Source of the DNA: Leucaena leucocephala
Lineage: Eukaryota > Streptophyta > Magnoliopsida > Fabales > Fabaceae
Length of the DNA: 64,000 bases
Direction: 5' to 3'
NCBI GenBank assembly: GCA_037074615.1
Contig: CM073518.1
Span: 20,598,501 to 20,662,500, forward strand
In this document: positions 12,388 through 25,600 of the stretch, in pieces
Layout of the letters: the number at the start of each line of letters is the position of its first letter
Position numbering within the stretch: position 1 is the stretch's first letter
Translations under genes and position numbers: made by a program
The notes under the pieces: generated by a model
Database searches by the model: none
The model's input: the letters and a program-made list of their open reading frames with translations, nothing else
What the model was told of the DNA's origin: nothing

Positions 12388-15300
12388 CTATTTCAGCTGT
12401 TTGTAGCAGCTGTAGGCAATTGCTACAGACACGGCAGCACAGACAACAGCAAGAGTAGCATAGGTATCTTCCGGCTCCCAGCCATCAAGCCACATTGGCA
12501 TGGAAAAGAGTTTTCGCCGTGACGCTCCTTTGCCGCTATTTATCTGAGAAACCAGTCTCTTGATGCCGCTGCCGCTGCAATTGTTGTCAGCTGAAAGTTT
12601 TGCTTCTGTCTCCAAGGCATCAGAATTACTAGTCTTGTCCCCAAAGTCATCGTCACGGCAGCAGGAGGAGTTCTCATTTTGCTGGCAACAGCTCACAGAG
12701 CTGTCTTGAGATCTACAAAGAGCGGTGCTTGTCTTAGAATTTTGTGACAGAATTGAAGTTTTGTGGCTTTCTTCTACATTTCTTGTGCCCTTCAGCTGAA
12801 GCCTCTGTTCTTGGGTTTTCTTCTGCACATCTTCTGGTATACCCATCTGACCCCTGATGGCAACACACAAAGTTGCATCAAATACAAAGCCAGAATCTTT
12901 CCCAGAGCCAATAGTAATGATTTTCACAGAGAAAGTATAAGTCTGAAAGATCAAAATTTTCCCCCTCCTCAAGAAGAGTAGGCAGCAGGAGGTGTGTAGG
13001 TAAGTTGAGTGAAACAAGGATTTGTGAACATTACAATAAAGAGAAAGCCATACTACTAATGGAGGAACAAATCTTTCACACGAGAAGTGCCATTTGAAAC
13101 TTCTTTTTAAGGCATTGATTGGGAGAACACACTTTATGCTCTTCAACATGATCTGGCTGTGAAAGAATTTTTTCCTTTTTAGATGAAAACAGAATTTTTT
13201 AGCGCTACCATTTACTTAGAATATATAAACATATGTTAAAACACTTTTCTATTAACCTTCCCATGCTTTTCTGAACAAGGAATGAATTTCAAAGCCCAAA
13301 TGGGCCAGCACACCCCAGGTTGGCTATCGTCTTGTAAAGGATACAACTTGAGCAGAAGCAGAACAGTAAAAATAAGGTATCAAAATAAGCATTAAAATAT
13401 ATTTACCTCCACAGTGAGTCCCAAATCTCCCCTTTTATAATATGTTGTTGAAGCAAAACAAGCACATCATCGGGAGTAACATACCCATACCTATATATAT
13501 GAATTGAAATGAATGCTAATCAATTCAATATTTGTTATATAACAGACTAAGTTAAAAATGGTAATTCCAAAACAAGAACACGGAAAATTCAGTCCCTGAA
13601 AGGAAGTCAATGAACAGGCAACCCTCCCCCTTACCAGTGCCCCATGACTTCTCCATTGATGCTTGATCCGAATATAATGACATTTCCTGCGTACTTATGC
13701 CCCCCAATGTGTGAGCATGGGCTAACAAACACTTTACCTTGAAGTCCATGTAACTCAATCTCTTCCCTGAATTTATTTACCAACACAGGTCCACAAACAC
13801 CGCATCTACGATCACGGGATCCATGTGAACACACAAAAATGTGTGAACCTCTTAAGGCTTCAGGAGTTCCAGGACGCCATTCTCCATCCTTTACAAGCAC
13901 TTCTTCAACAAATGTTTCAACATCAAAATGAGTCAATCTCCTGCAATTTTACTAAAACTGTTCTGAATCAGGGCAAAAAACATGAAGACTATTCAAAATC
14001 CAAAGTTAAAAAACTGAACTTGTACTAACCTGTATCTGATCATGTCTGGAAAGATTAATACATCTCCATTTGATGTTTCAGTCCCATCATGTCCCTCGCA
14101 TATTGTTAAATGGGTCTACCAAAAGGAGAAGTTGAAGACAATCAGACACACCCAACATAAAATGAAAAGAAAACAACAGCGTCCTATGATATTAAAAATT
14201 ATGCAGTTAATTTAAAAGGTGTCACACCAATTAATGTCAAGTCATTCATTCATTTTTTAAGACAGCAGAAGCTCCAGATAAAACTAATGTAAGAGGTCTC
14301 CTCCTGCTTCATGTCATCATATCACTTATTCCATTTATGCACTAAACCATAGATCTAAAAGAAACATTTAAGTCAGGATTGCTTGAACCCAAAGCTGAAA
14401 TTATTCTTTAAGTTATTAACTGAAAACAGAAACAGAGATGCCAAAAGGAAGATTCCTTCTTTTCAATTATTTGGAGTTATGTCAGACCAAAAAAAAAAAT
14501 TACTTAGAATAGAATTATGATAAATTACTTGGAATAGAAGTATGCTATATCATATCATAGTTTTTCATTGCATGACAGAACAAATGTTTTTGTTAGACTC
14601 TACAACACAAGAACCTCAACCCATATATATTAGTGTCAGTTTCTAATTTCTAATATGATCAAGGAAATAAAAAATCCTTGCCTTGGTAAGTTCTCCTCGA
14701 ATAAACCCTAAATCAAATTCAAAGCCAGATCCTTCTTAGCGAGTTTGCTAACACAGAACAAAACAAGAAATCAGTCCAAGAAAATCAATTGCTTTGACAA
14801 CACAAGAACCTCAACACATATATATTAGTGTCAGTTTCTAATTTCTAATATGATCAAGGAAATAAAAAATCCTTGCCTTGGTAAGTTCTCCTCGAATAAA
14901 CCCTAAATCAAATTCAAAGCCAGATCCTTCTTAGCGAGTTTGCTAACACAAAACAAAACAAGAAATCAGTCCAAGAAAATCAATTGCTTTGACAATCAAT
15001 CCTGGAACTTGCATACATTGTAAAAGTACACACACATTGGTCGCAAGAAAACGCTCTGAAGCATTACGAAACAGAATCCAATATTCATTACAGCAAACCA
15101 CTTAAAAACCAACTCAGAAGTACAGAAGAATGAAAGACCAACAAGAATAATCGAAACATTTCAGGAATGAAATTAAATAAACTACAATGTAGGACTACCT
15201 CCTTCTTCATATCGCTCTTCCTGGCCATGACGGCGGCATAAAGAAGCCTAGGCAAGCGATCAAACTCGGAAGCCTCAATTCTTGGAGGCCAAAACCGCGG

Positions 15301-15591
15301 GTTCTTGTAACAAAGAAAGACATGCCGTTGATATAACTCGACCGTCCCGGCAAGCGGGCTCTGCCGGAAATCTGGTCGGAAAAAGCCGAACTCTAGGTGA
15401 AGGTTGGTGCTGCCGGGTTCGCCGGCCCCAAGAAGACTGTCGCTCTGGAAACTTCCGGAGGCGCTTCCGATGCAGGAAGTGGGGTCGGTGAGGGAGCAGT
15501 CGAGCTGGTCAGAGACGGTGATTGGAGAAGAAGAAGATGATGGGTTGGTGATGAATGTGAGAGCCTCTTCTCTGTCTCTGCCCATCACCAT
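12388..15591 (-). CDS. Sucrase/ferredoxin-like protein (Apd1/Aim32-type 2Fe-2S fold), 5 exons
   Basis: Coding exons on the minus strand: 15591-15199, 14115-14030, 13940-13635, 13490-13407 and 12853-12388, with GT-AG borders, giving 444 aa. The ATG at 15591 gives MVMGRDREE; the ATG at 15585 is an alternative. The core matches the Suc_Fer-like family. A C-X8-C pair (about C197 and C206, in VCSHGSRDRRCG) and an H-X3-H pair (about H237 and H241, in PCSHIGGHKYAGN) form the ligand set known for the [2Fe-2S] cluster of yeast Apd1/Aim32. The middle is Ser-rich and Cys-containing and looks disordered. A hydrophobic helix near 424-439 followed by a short basic tail suggests a C-terminal membrane anchor. 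The physiological reaction in plants is unknown to me, and the 'sucrase' label is historical. It is divergent from the L30 gene. Confidence 0.9.
14603..14995. repeat. 196-bp direct tandem duplication in intron 1 of the sucrase-like gene
   Basis: The block starting ACAACACAAGAACCTCAAC occurs at about 14603 and again at about 14799. Both copies run through a TTAGTGTCAGTTTCTAATTT word and an AGTTCTCCTCGAATAAACCC word, with only a few mismatches. It lies entirely within an intron, so it should not affect the protein. Confidence 0.9.
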
Positions 15592-15900
15592 CAAAGACAA
15601 TGACTTTTCTCTCTTGCTCTCTCTCCCTCAGTATCCAAGTGAGCGCCAGCGCAAGCGGAGTGTGCTTTTAGCAAGGATGACCCACCTGAATCGGCACGGC
15701 CAAAGAAGCCAGAAACGGGAGGTCCGGTCCGGAATAATACTGGAACCGGTTCAGCCGGTCTCGGTTATTTTTTCAAAAAAAAAAAAAATCACCCCTTGCG
15801 AATTCTGAGTCTGACCCAAACGACGTCGTTTGGGCCTGGTTTCCTTTCTGGAGTACGTCGACCCTGGGCACCAAATTGTCGCAGGTTCTCAGCCTTTGCC
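15592..15900. promoter_or_regulatory. Divergent promoter between sucrase-like and L30 genes
   Basis: About 300 bp separate the start codon of the minus-strand gene (15591) from the probable 5' leader of the L30 gene on the plus strand. The stretch holds a 20-bp palindrome with an ACGT core and an overlapping TGGGCC site II word at 15831-15836. Site II (TGGGCC/T) elements are known in plant promoters of ribosomal-protein and mitochondrial genes, where TCP factors bind. A shared bidirectional promoter is inferred from spacing and motifs. Confidence 0.65.
15815..15834. promoter_or_regulatory. 20-bp perfect palindrome with ACGT core
   Basis: CCCAAACGACGTCGTTTGGG reads the same on both strands. 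The GACGTC centre is a C-box-type bZIP target. The palindrome sits midway between two divergent genes and overlaps the TGGGCC word at its right end. Confidence 0.75.
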
Positions 15901-17554
15901 TCCCTGATCTCTCACTCTCGCTCGTGTTCAGATTGGTCTCGTCTCCTCCTCCAGTCGCCGCCGCCGCCATCTGCTCCGTCGTAGTCGATCTTCGCCGTCA
16001 TCTCTTCCGTCAGGAGGTTAGTGTAGAATATTTATACGTTATGATTGGTCTTGACCTCATTCTCATCCATGTTCCCAGGGAAAATCTCTTAATCCTCGGT
16101 CTCCGCTCCCTCTCTTTCTTTAACATTATCAAATGTCTTCCCGTAATGCTGTGTGGTGTGAAAAAAAATGACATTTTTTACTGGGAAGTTTGAAAACTGA
16201 TGTCTGCACTTTCTATGGAGTCATATTTGATTTCTTTAGGAAGGAAGATAATTAACATAATCAAGCGCTACATGTGGTATTTTCAACAGCTAGCTCATTC
16301 TGGATGATGTAGTTATCCCATTAACATCATAAAAGCATGTATGTATGTGCGTTTGCACATTTGGAAGCCAATATGAGGTTGAAAACCAGTAAAACCATTT
16401 ATTAAATCTCAATTAGGATTTTACTTAATTTTAGCAATTACCACCAAAGAAACAACAAAAGTGAGTGATTTTCTCTCGTTCTGTGGTGTTCTGAATGCAA
16501 TGCAGAGGTACGTTGAACGCATAATTGTTTAGGACGAAGTCTTCTAAAAAGTGACTAGCTGGCCATTTGAAATTCTTGTCCTAATTTGCTAAAGCTTAGC
16601 TTGTCCTACATGACTGGTTTTATATGTATTTATAAATTGTAATGTGCAGTATATGCCCCACCATGAAAAGGACAAAAATTCCTTTGCTGTCTTTCAGTGA
16701 ACTAGGATGAGAAGGATTTTGGTAATGAGCTTTGTAGCTTTTGCTATTTGATTATACTAAACCGATTTAAAGATACATATGCATGTTGATTTTGATGAGT
16801 CAAAATGTTATAGGCAATGATAGCAACTGACCGAGTGATTAGATACCTGCGAAACGCTGCTATCACTACTAGTTAGGGTGAAGAAAGATATGAGCTAGTT
16901 GATTCACGTTAGTCTTATCTGGCATCTCTATCTTGGCGGGTTTTATCTGATAGCATATGTAGTTATCACCACCTTTTTGATATGCCACCAAGATTCGATG
17001 GGATAAGTAGATTAAGGGATTTGCTGGAAGTTGGATTAGTGTGTCCATGTTCCTTGGTTGGTGTGTGCTAGGCGTATTGTAAGTGACGATTCAGGAGACC
17101 TGGTCACGACTAAAACTATTGTATGCGTGAGCATGTTAAGCGTTAAATAAAATTCTCATACTATTCTTAGGCTAATATCAACTACTAGTTATAGCCCTGT
17201 TTGTATAATTGCATATCCAAAATAAAAATATTTTGATTAACTTAAATTCATGAGTTTCTATATATCAAAATTCAAATGTACTTCACAAATTTGCCTAATC
17301 TGTCTGCATTTTCTAGGATTTTAGGAATTTCCAAGTTCCAACACATGCTCTTATGATATAACTTACCTGTTGAGTTTTAGTCAGGTACACTTATGCTAGG
17401 GCGGGCTTAAGAAGAAATGCAGTTTATATTGTTTTATGTCCGTTTTTGCATAGCTAGTAATTTTCTTTTAGCTCCCCTTGATTGTTAACCATTATCCTTC
17501 ACTCATCTTTCTTAGTGCTTTACTAATTTAATGCCCTTCCAAGTTGTTCTGCAG
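15901..17554 (+). other. 5' leader exon and leader intron of the L30 gene
   Basis: A pyrimidine-rich, GC-richer stretch to 16016 looks like a non-coding first exon. A donor GTTAGT at 16017 pairs with an acceptor TTCTGCAG ending at 17554, six bases before the L30 start codon. This makes a leader intron of about 1.5 kb, a common arrangement in plant ribosomal-protein genes. The left end of the exon is not fixed. No other gene is seen in the intron. Confidence 0.6.
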
Positions 17555-17560
17555 GCTAAA

Positions 17561-17980
17561 ATGGATGCTTTTAAAGCTTTTAAAGCATGTATCCCCGTAG
17601 CCTGGAGCCCAAAACTATATATTACCCTTGTAAGGGGAATTCCAGGAACCAGGAGACTCCACAGGCGTACTTTAGAGGCTTTATGCCTTCGCAAATGTAA
17701 CCGTACTGTTGTGCGTCAGAACAATCCCAGTATCAGGGGAATGCTCCAACAGGTTTCTACTAACTTCGCTGCAATATTTGTTTCGGTGGCTGAATATCTA
17801 TCGGTCTTAATATGCTTGCGGGAACTTTCTGGTTTGTTATAGGTGAAAAGGTTGGTGGTCGTAGAAACAGAAGAGATGTATAAAGCTCGTAAGCAGAAAG
17901 AGGCAGATCACAAGGCTTTGCGTCCGCCTTTGGTTATAAGCCACTCCACAAGCCCTTCTTCTGCTTCTGGATCTGCTTAG
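17561..17980 (+). CDS. Ribosomal protein L30 family (bacterial uL30-type), 2 coding exons
   Basis: Coding exons 17561-17752 and 17843-17980 give 109 aa. The uL30 fold is visible in ITLVRGIPGTRRLHRRTLEA, followed by LRKCNRTVVRQNNPSIRGML and the second strand VKRLVVVETEEM. The protein closely resembles the Arabidopsis L30-family protein At5g55140. uL30 sits on the surface of the large ribosomal subunit. The short N-terminus and family relationship suggest a mitochondrial-type ribosome, but no clear targeting peptide is visible. The C-terminus is a Ser-rich extension. An acceptor six bases upstream of the ATG shows that a leader intron precedes it. The gene is intact. Confidence 0.92.
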
Positions 17981-19682
17981 GCCATAGCAATTTTCTTCAC
18001 AAGTTTTGTTTTGTTATTAATTTCAGTACCCTAATTAGTAAAGCGGTGATATATGCAAGAGTAGGACACAGGCCATGTTGTTTTCTTCATCTTCAATGGA
18101 TTACCCAGTTCACTGAATAAGGACTTATTTGGACTAATGTTGACGAGTGATTTTTATCTCAAATGATCTTTGCGGGTGAAAGTAAAAAAATGTAACGTGA
18201 TTCATGTTTGGATAGAGTTTTATAAAAAACTCAATTTTGATTAGATAATATTAAAATATTACTTTTAGAAGATTTAAATCTGCAGAACATTGTAAAGTAA
18301 AAAAAAAAAAGTTATTGAAATTCAGTTACTTTCAAAGTCGTACCAAACATTGTATACTATGTTAAAGTAATTTTTTACGACAGAAAAGTTAATTTAGTAT
18401 TATATAATACGAGGTCAAACAAGCACCGAGCGATTTGAAACAAATGGTGAAATTATTTTATTTTTATTTTTTTTTTGATAAAGAATGGTGAAACAGAATC
18501 AAATGAGATGGCAACAACTATATGTTCCCATAAAGCAAGAACTGCCTATTTGAATGACCCAACCAACTAACCAATTCTATTGCCTCTTCACCTTAATGTG
18601 GCACCTACTCTTTTCCACGCAACCTCCACACTTTGTTTGATTCGCAATTAATCATATACTAATTATTCAAGAGGATCATCACATGTTGCAAAGAAGTACT
18701 CCCTTATGTCCCAAGAATTAAGAAAAAAATGGTTAAATCATTAAAAATGTCTGAAAATAAAATATTTTTTTTATTTTGCTCATCTAAATGAAAAAATTTC
18801 CAAATTTACATTACATTATCTTTCATAGTTAATGACTTTAAATAAGAATGATATTAAAAAAATTAAATAATACCTCATGAAATGGCTTGTACCAAATATT
18901 ATCTATATATTTCAGGTTGTGACTCGAATAAATAAACTGCATCTTTTTAATATCTCAAGAAGATAATTATGGGAAAAAATAAAAAGATAAACTTCATGCC
19001 TGGTTATATTTTTACGTTAATTTTATAAATGTATAGCGTATACGCTTTTTTTTTAAAAAAAAAATCAATTTATTGTTTAAATTACAACATATGCAATATA
19101 TTAAAATATATGTTTGCTAAGTTATTGATTTAGACACCAGAAAAAAAAATCATTTTTTCTCCTATCTGCCATCTCTTTATCTGATCTTGCAGGTATGTAA
19201 AGAGCTCAAAAATGTTAAACTCACGTTGAATATTCACACTATAGTAGAATCTCAGGGAAAATGGATATGATCGGTTGTAGTTCCTGAAACATTTGGGGGG
19301 CATTATATCTATATAAGTATTCAAACATTCTAAAATTTGTCCAAAATTTCTATGCATCAAGCACGTGGCTAGGGATTGCTTCAACCCTACATCTCACGGG
19401 AGAGACCAAAAGGTCAGAGGGTGGTTAAAACTTAAAAGACAAGTTTAGTAGTCATCATCAAGAGTCCACTGAAAGAACTCCTACCTGCATGAAAGATCAA
19501 TAGCAGCAGCAAATACCAATATATAACAAACACTACTTGGTTCCATTTACAGAAAACTATGGACATTTCACAATTCTTTCCCTCAAACACTACCACCACA
19601 ATCTGTTCACATCGGTCTCAACTACACACTAGCCAATATGCTTCATTTCTCACATTCATGAACTGCACAACCGTAAAATATT
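17981..19682. other. Intergenic DNA between convergent L30 and WEB genes
   Basis: Contains the 3' ends of the L30 gene (+) and the WEB gene (-). The remainder is AT-rich, with poly-T and poly-A runs near 18463 and 19047. No recognisable gene or well-bounded mobile element. Confidence 0.6.
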
Positions 19683-22600
19683 TCACACTGGGTTTTCACC
19701 GGGGAGGTAAGATGGAGATCCGCCCTCAACCTGGTTCTTTTTCCGGTGAAAGATGCCGGATAGATTAGGCAGGAGTACCTTCTTTGAAATTGAAACCTTT
19801 TCTTTCTCCAACTTGCGCACCTCAACAGCTTTTGGAGGTTGAATTGGCTTTTGAATCGTATAATGGAGTGGAGATGACTCTGATGAAACCTGTGTTTCAG
19901 CCAATATACGTGATGCAGCCTCTGCTGCTTTCTTCTGCTCCCGTTCACGCCATTTGCGAAGCTCGTTCTCCACAACTCTCTTTGCAGCTTCAGCCATCTC
20001 AGCCTTTTTCAAGGCCTCCTGTGTTGCAGCCTTCATATCCTCGATCTCCTTCTGAGTTGCCTCTAACCTTTGGATAACCTCCTGTTCACTGGCCTTCACT
20101 GCTTCAACCTGTGCCACAGCAGCAGCTACTTTCATTTCAGCTAATTTATCAGACTCCTCAACTTTTTGACTCAGTGATTCAAACTCCTCCTTTGAAATTG
20201 TAATTTTAGAACCAGATTCAGAAGTTGATGCACGCGCTGCACTAGTCCTCTCAGATAAGACCCTAATCTGATCAAGAGCACTTGCCTCAGCTGCTTTTGC
20301 TGCTTCTGCTTCTTCCAGCGCTACACTAAGCTTTTTCTCTGCATCTTCTAATGCAACTTTGGCGACTTCAGCTTCCTTCTTCAACTCTTCAGCCTTAGCC
20401 TTCATATCTTCAGCTTCCCTCCGTGCATTTTCAGTTTCAGATGACATGTTGTTCAGTGTCGAGATCATTTCCTCAGATGCACCTCTAACCTTGGACTCTT
20501 CTGCCATGCACGCTTCCAGCTCAGACTTACTTTTCCGGAGTTGGACATGCAGATTCCCCACGACAGATTCAGTTTCTGATTCTTTCTCCTTCAATAAAGA
20601 ATGCTCCCTTTTCACATTATCCAGTTCCACCTTAAGAGCTCCCACCAAACTTCTAAGAGACATTTCCTCTTCTGCGACTTTCTGCAGTGATCCCTTGGCA
20701 TCATCAAGCTCCAATGTGACACTTTTCACGGTATCCAAGTCTGAAGTCTTCTTACTTTCCATTTCTTTTTGCAGAGCCTCAATTTGATTCATTGTCTCGT
20801 TCAGCTGCACCTCAAGATTTTTGGTGAGCTCAGGATTGAATTCCTTTTTTAAAGCAAGCAATTTCTTTTGTGAATTTTCAACGGTGGCTTTATATGATTG
20901 TCTCAGTACATCTTTCTCAGATAATATCCTAGCTTGATCTTGCTGTGCCTGCACAGTAGCAAGCTTCATTTGCTCAACCGATTCCTGCACAGAGGAAATT
21001 TCTTTAGACAGCTCAGCTGCTCTTTCTGTGTTTGCCTTCATCAAGTCCTCAGCTTCTGATGCTAGCTTGAAAGCAGAAAGTCTCGCTTCCAAGGATGAAT
21101 CACACTCCTGACGAATATTCCTCAGTTCTTGCTTAGAAGCATCAAGTTCTGTGATAACAGATGCATACTTCTTAACTGCAGTTTCTAACTCTTCTTTCCA
21201 AGCACCATTACTTTCAACAGGGTCGCCATACTTTTCTTCTTTAAGCTGTTGTGCCTGATTTTTAGCAGCTTCAGTTGCCTTAATGGATAGTGCCCTGGAT
21301 TCATTTAGAGCCTTTAATTTTTCTGTCAGATCATCAACAGTTCTTTTAGACTTTTCAAGCTCCACTAGAGCTTGAGCTTTAGTGGTTTCAGCATTCTTTA
21401 GATGTTCCTTTAACTTGTTCAGCTCTTTTTGGGCTAAGTGAAGTCGTGTCTCCTTGGCCAAAACTCTCTACATGAAACAACCAACTTAGCAAATTACAAT
21501 TTTAAAAAAATAAAACACAGTGAAATGAGTTTGCAGCTAAGCATAAAAGGGATACACCAAAGAAGAACCATTATTAGATACTTAAAATCAGAAGTTTCTC
21601 ATGGACACAGATCCATCTGGTAATTGAGTATCACATATGAGGAAATAATTTAACAGCGTATTTGTTGTAGATGAAGCTGCCCCAGAATACACCAAAACTT
21701 GTCCCAATCCCTTCACATACGTACGAGGCATACTAGGAATTAATGCTTTAATGATGTTATTTACGTTCAGCCTTTATTTATTTCTTTCCTTCTCTTGAGT
21801 TCTATATAAAGCTCCCTCTGAAAGTGAATGCCAACTTAGAGCGATTATTGAGTCATAATTACAAACTCTCCCCTTTCCCCTCATTTGTTGGATCTATCAT
21901 CTACTGGTTCTACATTGCAGAGTCCACACCACTTACAACATCCACAATCATCGTTATTTCAAACAAAGAAGAAAAAATACCACAAATGTGAGACGAAGAG
22001 TGGAACACTAATGAATAGATGCTTGAATAGGAAATAATATAATGATATTTAGATATCTTAGCACACACGCACACTTTTCATAGTCTCAACAAAAAAAAAT
22101 ACTATACCTTCAGATAAAATCATTTATCATTAAAAATACTTTAGCTATTAAAACTAAAAATTCAGCATGCTTCCTGTTAGATATCAAGTTAAGCCACACA
22201 TTGAGAAGATGACCAAAGGTCCTTTGACACCAAAGAACCAACTTCTCACAGGAAGATTTAGCTCAAATCAGGATTATTGGAGTAATTTATGATACCTAAG
22301 TCTAATCAGTAAATAATATAATTCCTTCTTATGGAAATTGGCATGCTGATTAACTAGCAATACTTTTGATTGGAAAGAGTATATCACCCTTAACAAAAGC
22401 AGTTTTGGCTTAGGAATACAATATCAGGGTATGGTAGAAATTTTCACAGGATGAATTCGTTTAGATAAAAGCCCATTTTTGTAGCATGACTATAAGCCTA
22501 ATGATACAACCCCCACTCCCACGTTGACATATCAGAGGCGGAAGAAGAGGAGTCAGTTAGCATCAGCCACTCATGTTGATTGACTCTTGCATATCATTTA

Positions 22601-25600
22601 ATGTTTATTTTTAATTCCTGCATTCTGTTAGCACAATAATAGGACCACCAGGTGATTGAGGTCCACTAAGTCTTAGGAATTAGTCAAGTCCCGAGAATGT
22701 AGGGGCACCTTCTGCATTTCTGTTTTCATTCCTTATATTTCTGCAATTCGGTTACTCCATGTAATTTCCTATATATATGCGGATTGATATTAAGTCTGCA
22801 TATCAGGAAGAACAACAATAATATTCAGTGGAGATTCTCTTTGGCTTCTAAATCCCTTCAGGCGAGATTCTTGCTAAGAGAGTGTTTAGGAGAGTTTGAT
22901 TCCGTTTCTAGTTTGTTCACAGAGTATACTAACCTTCTCCTATCATTTTGGTATCAGAGCCGGTTCTGAATTCATGGTGACCACCCGATCATCCAACCCC
23001 AATATGGATGGACAACCCGACACCTCCCTGGGTACCAACCCTCTAGAGACGATCGCGGCCAGACTAGCAGCGTTGGATGTGTTACAGGAGAAGGTGACCG
23101 CCCTGGAAGCCCAGACTGCCCGACGCCCCCAAGGGAGAGGAAGGACGTACCGATGGACAGAAGGGAGCGACGACGACTCAGAGACTTCTCGGCGAAACCC
23201 AAGGCCACCTCAGGTAAAAATTGAGTTTCCCAAATACGGAGGAGGAGACCCGAGAGGATGGATTCTCAAAGCTGAGAAATATTTTCGGTACTATGAGATC
23301 GCCGAAGACGACAAGGTAGATGTGGCTTCCATGTACCTCGATGGCGACGCGCTGGATCTGTTCTCATGGGTGTCGACTGAGAGAACGGTTCTTTACTGGG
23401 AAGAGTTGGTGAAATTGCTCCAGGAACATTACGGCCCTCCAGAGTACCAGAACCCGGACGAATACCTCTGCAGCGTTAGGCAAACAGGGACGGTGAGTGA
23501 ATACCGCCTGGAATTTGCAAGAAGGGCGGCTAGGGTGGAAAGATGGCCGGAGCATTGCCTCCTCGGTGTGTTCCTCAATGGTCTCAAGGAAGAGCTGCGC
23601 TCCGACGTCCGCCTCCACAAACCCAAGACAGTGTACAGAGCGTCCGGTCTTGCTCTGGAAATAGAGAAGAAGGTGGTCACGGGCCGGAGCGCGAAAACCG
23701 GATCCTCATATGGCCCAACCCGTTTCAACCCACTCTACTCTAATCCATCTTCTGCAGGAGACTACACTCGGCCCACCAGCACACACACATGCGCATCAGC
23801 TCCCTTAGCCCAAATCACTCCACGAGCCAGGACAACAGTTCAGGACGCAGAGCGCCAGCGGAGACGCGACAAGGGGTTGTGCTTCCGTTGTGGAGATACT
23901 TTCCGACCCGGGCACCGCTGTTCAGGGACCTTTTCCCTCCTGGAAATTGACGATGACGGCAACCCAGTCCCAGAAGCAATGGAGCCGGTTGATGAAATCC
24001 AAGAGGAAGCAGTGGACGAGGCAGAGATATCCTTCAACGCCATTCTGGGACGACCTACAGCATCCACCATGAAATTTCGAGGGTCCATCGCTTCTCAGGA
24101 CGTCTTAATCCTAGTCGACAGCGGCTCTACCCACAATTTCATTTCAGACTCGTTAGCCCGAAAGCTCAGCATTCCCACTTCAACCATTCCCTCCTTCGGC
24201 GTACAGATTGGGGATGGCAGTGTCATACGCTGCAACCAAATATGCAAGAATGTGCCAGTCCAACTTTCTGGCTTGAAGGTCGTCCAGGATTTCTACCCAT
24301 TCTCCTTGGTGGGCACTGAATTAGTTCTGGGAATTAAGTGGTTGGCCTCACTGAACACTATCCAGGCCAACTGGAATGAGCTGTTTTTAATATTTTGGGT
24401 TGAAGGCAAACGATATAAATTGCAAGGGATACCACGCCCAGAGCGCCAGGGCCCGTCACTGCACGCTATGCACATCCCAGACTGGAAATTGGGGACAGAC
24501 AGTAATGAGGGCTTGGAGATAAATGACATTATGGCAGACCTCACTGCTGTTTTTGATGAGCCAAACGCGCTACCTCCAGTACGGGAACACTACCATGCTA
24601 TACGACTTCTTCCAGACTCAGTACCTCCGAATCTAAGGCCCTATCGATATCCATATTTTCAAAAGAACGAGATTGAGCGACAGGTAGATGAACTCCTTAA
24701 GAAGGGGTTTATTAGGCCTAGCTCAAGTCCCTTTGCAAACCCGGTATTGTTGGTGAAAAAGAAAGATGACTCTTGGCGAATGTGCGTAGACTACCGTGCC
24801 CTTAATAAGATCACCATTCCAGATAAGTATCCTATCCCTAACATTGATGAGCTGCTTGATGAATTACATGGGACTGCGTACTTCTCGAAGATTGATTTAC
24901 GCTCAGGATACCACCAAATTCGTGTTTTGGATGCAGATATCTCTAAGACCGCCTTTCGAACCCACACCGGCCACTATGAATATGTGGTGATGCCTTTTGG
25001 TCTTACTAACGCTCCCGCAACCTTTCAGGCGGCCATGAATGATCTGTTCAGGCCATATCTCAGAAAGTTTGTGTTGGTCTTCTTTGACGACATCCTAGTG
25101 TATAGCATATCCCCTGAGCAGCACAAACAACACCTTCGTGCCGTGTTCCAAACCTTACTCCAGAACTCTTATTATGCCAATTTCAAGAAGTGTGAGCTGG
25201 GACAGACACGAGTTTCCTTTTTGGGACATCAAATTTCAGCCCAGGGAGTAGAGACGAAGGGTGATAAGATAAACATTGTCGGAGAATGGCCTGTACCCCA
25301 CAATGTCACTGAGCTCAAAGGATTTTTGGGCCTCACCGGCTACTACAGAAGGTTCGTACAGAATTATGGCATAATTGCTCGCCCTCTCACTGATCTTACG
25401 AAGAAGAATGCTTTTTGCTGGACTAATGCCGCCCAAGAGGCTTTTGAGAAGTTAAAGATTGCCTTAATATCGGCACCTATTCTGAGACTCCCAGATTTTA
25501 ATTCTGAGTTTACTGTGGAGTGTGATGCATCTATGGAGGGGGTAGGTGCTATCTTGTCACAACAGGATCATCCCATCGCCTTCTATAGTAAGGGGTTCTC

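Noticed and set aside
20359..20787. 142-codon plus-strand frame opposite the WEB exon
   Set aside because: It is the mirror of the coiled-coil coding strand; Ser-rich antisense frames are typical opposite Glu/Lys-rich coding sequence.
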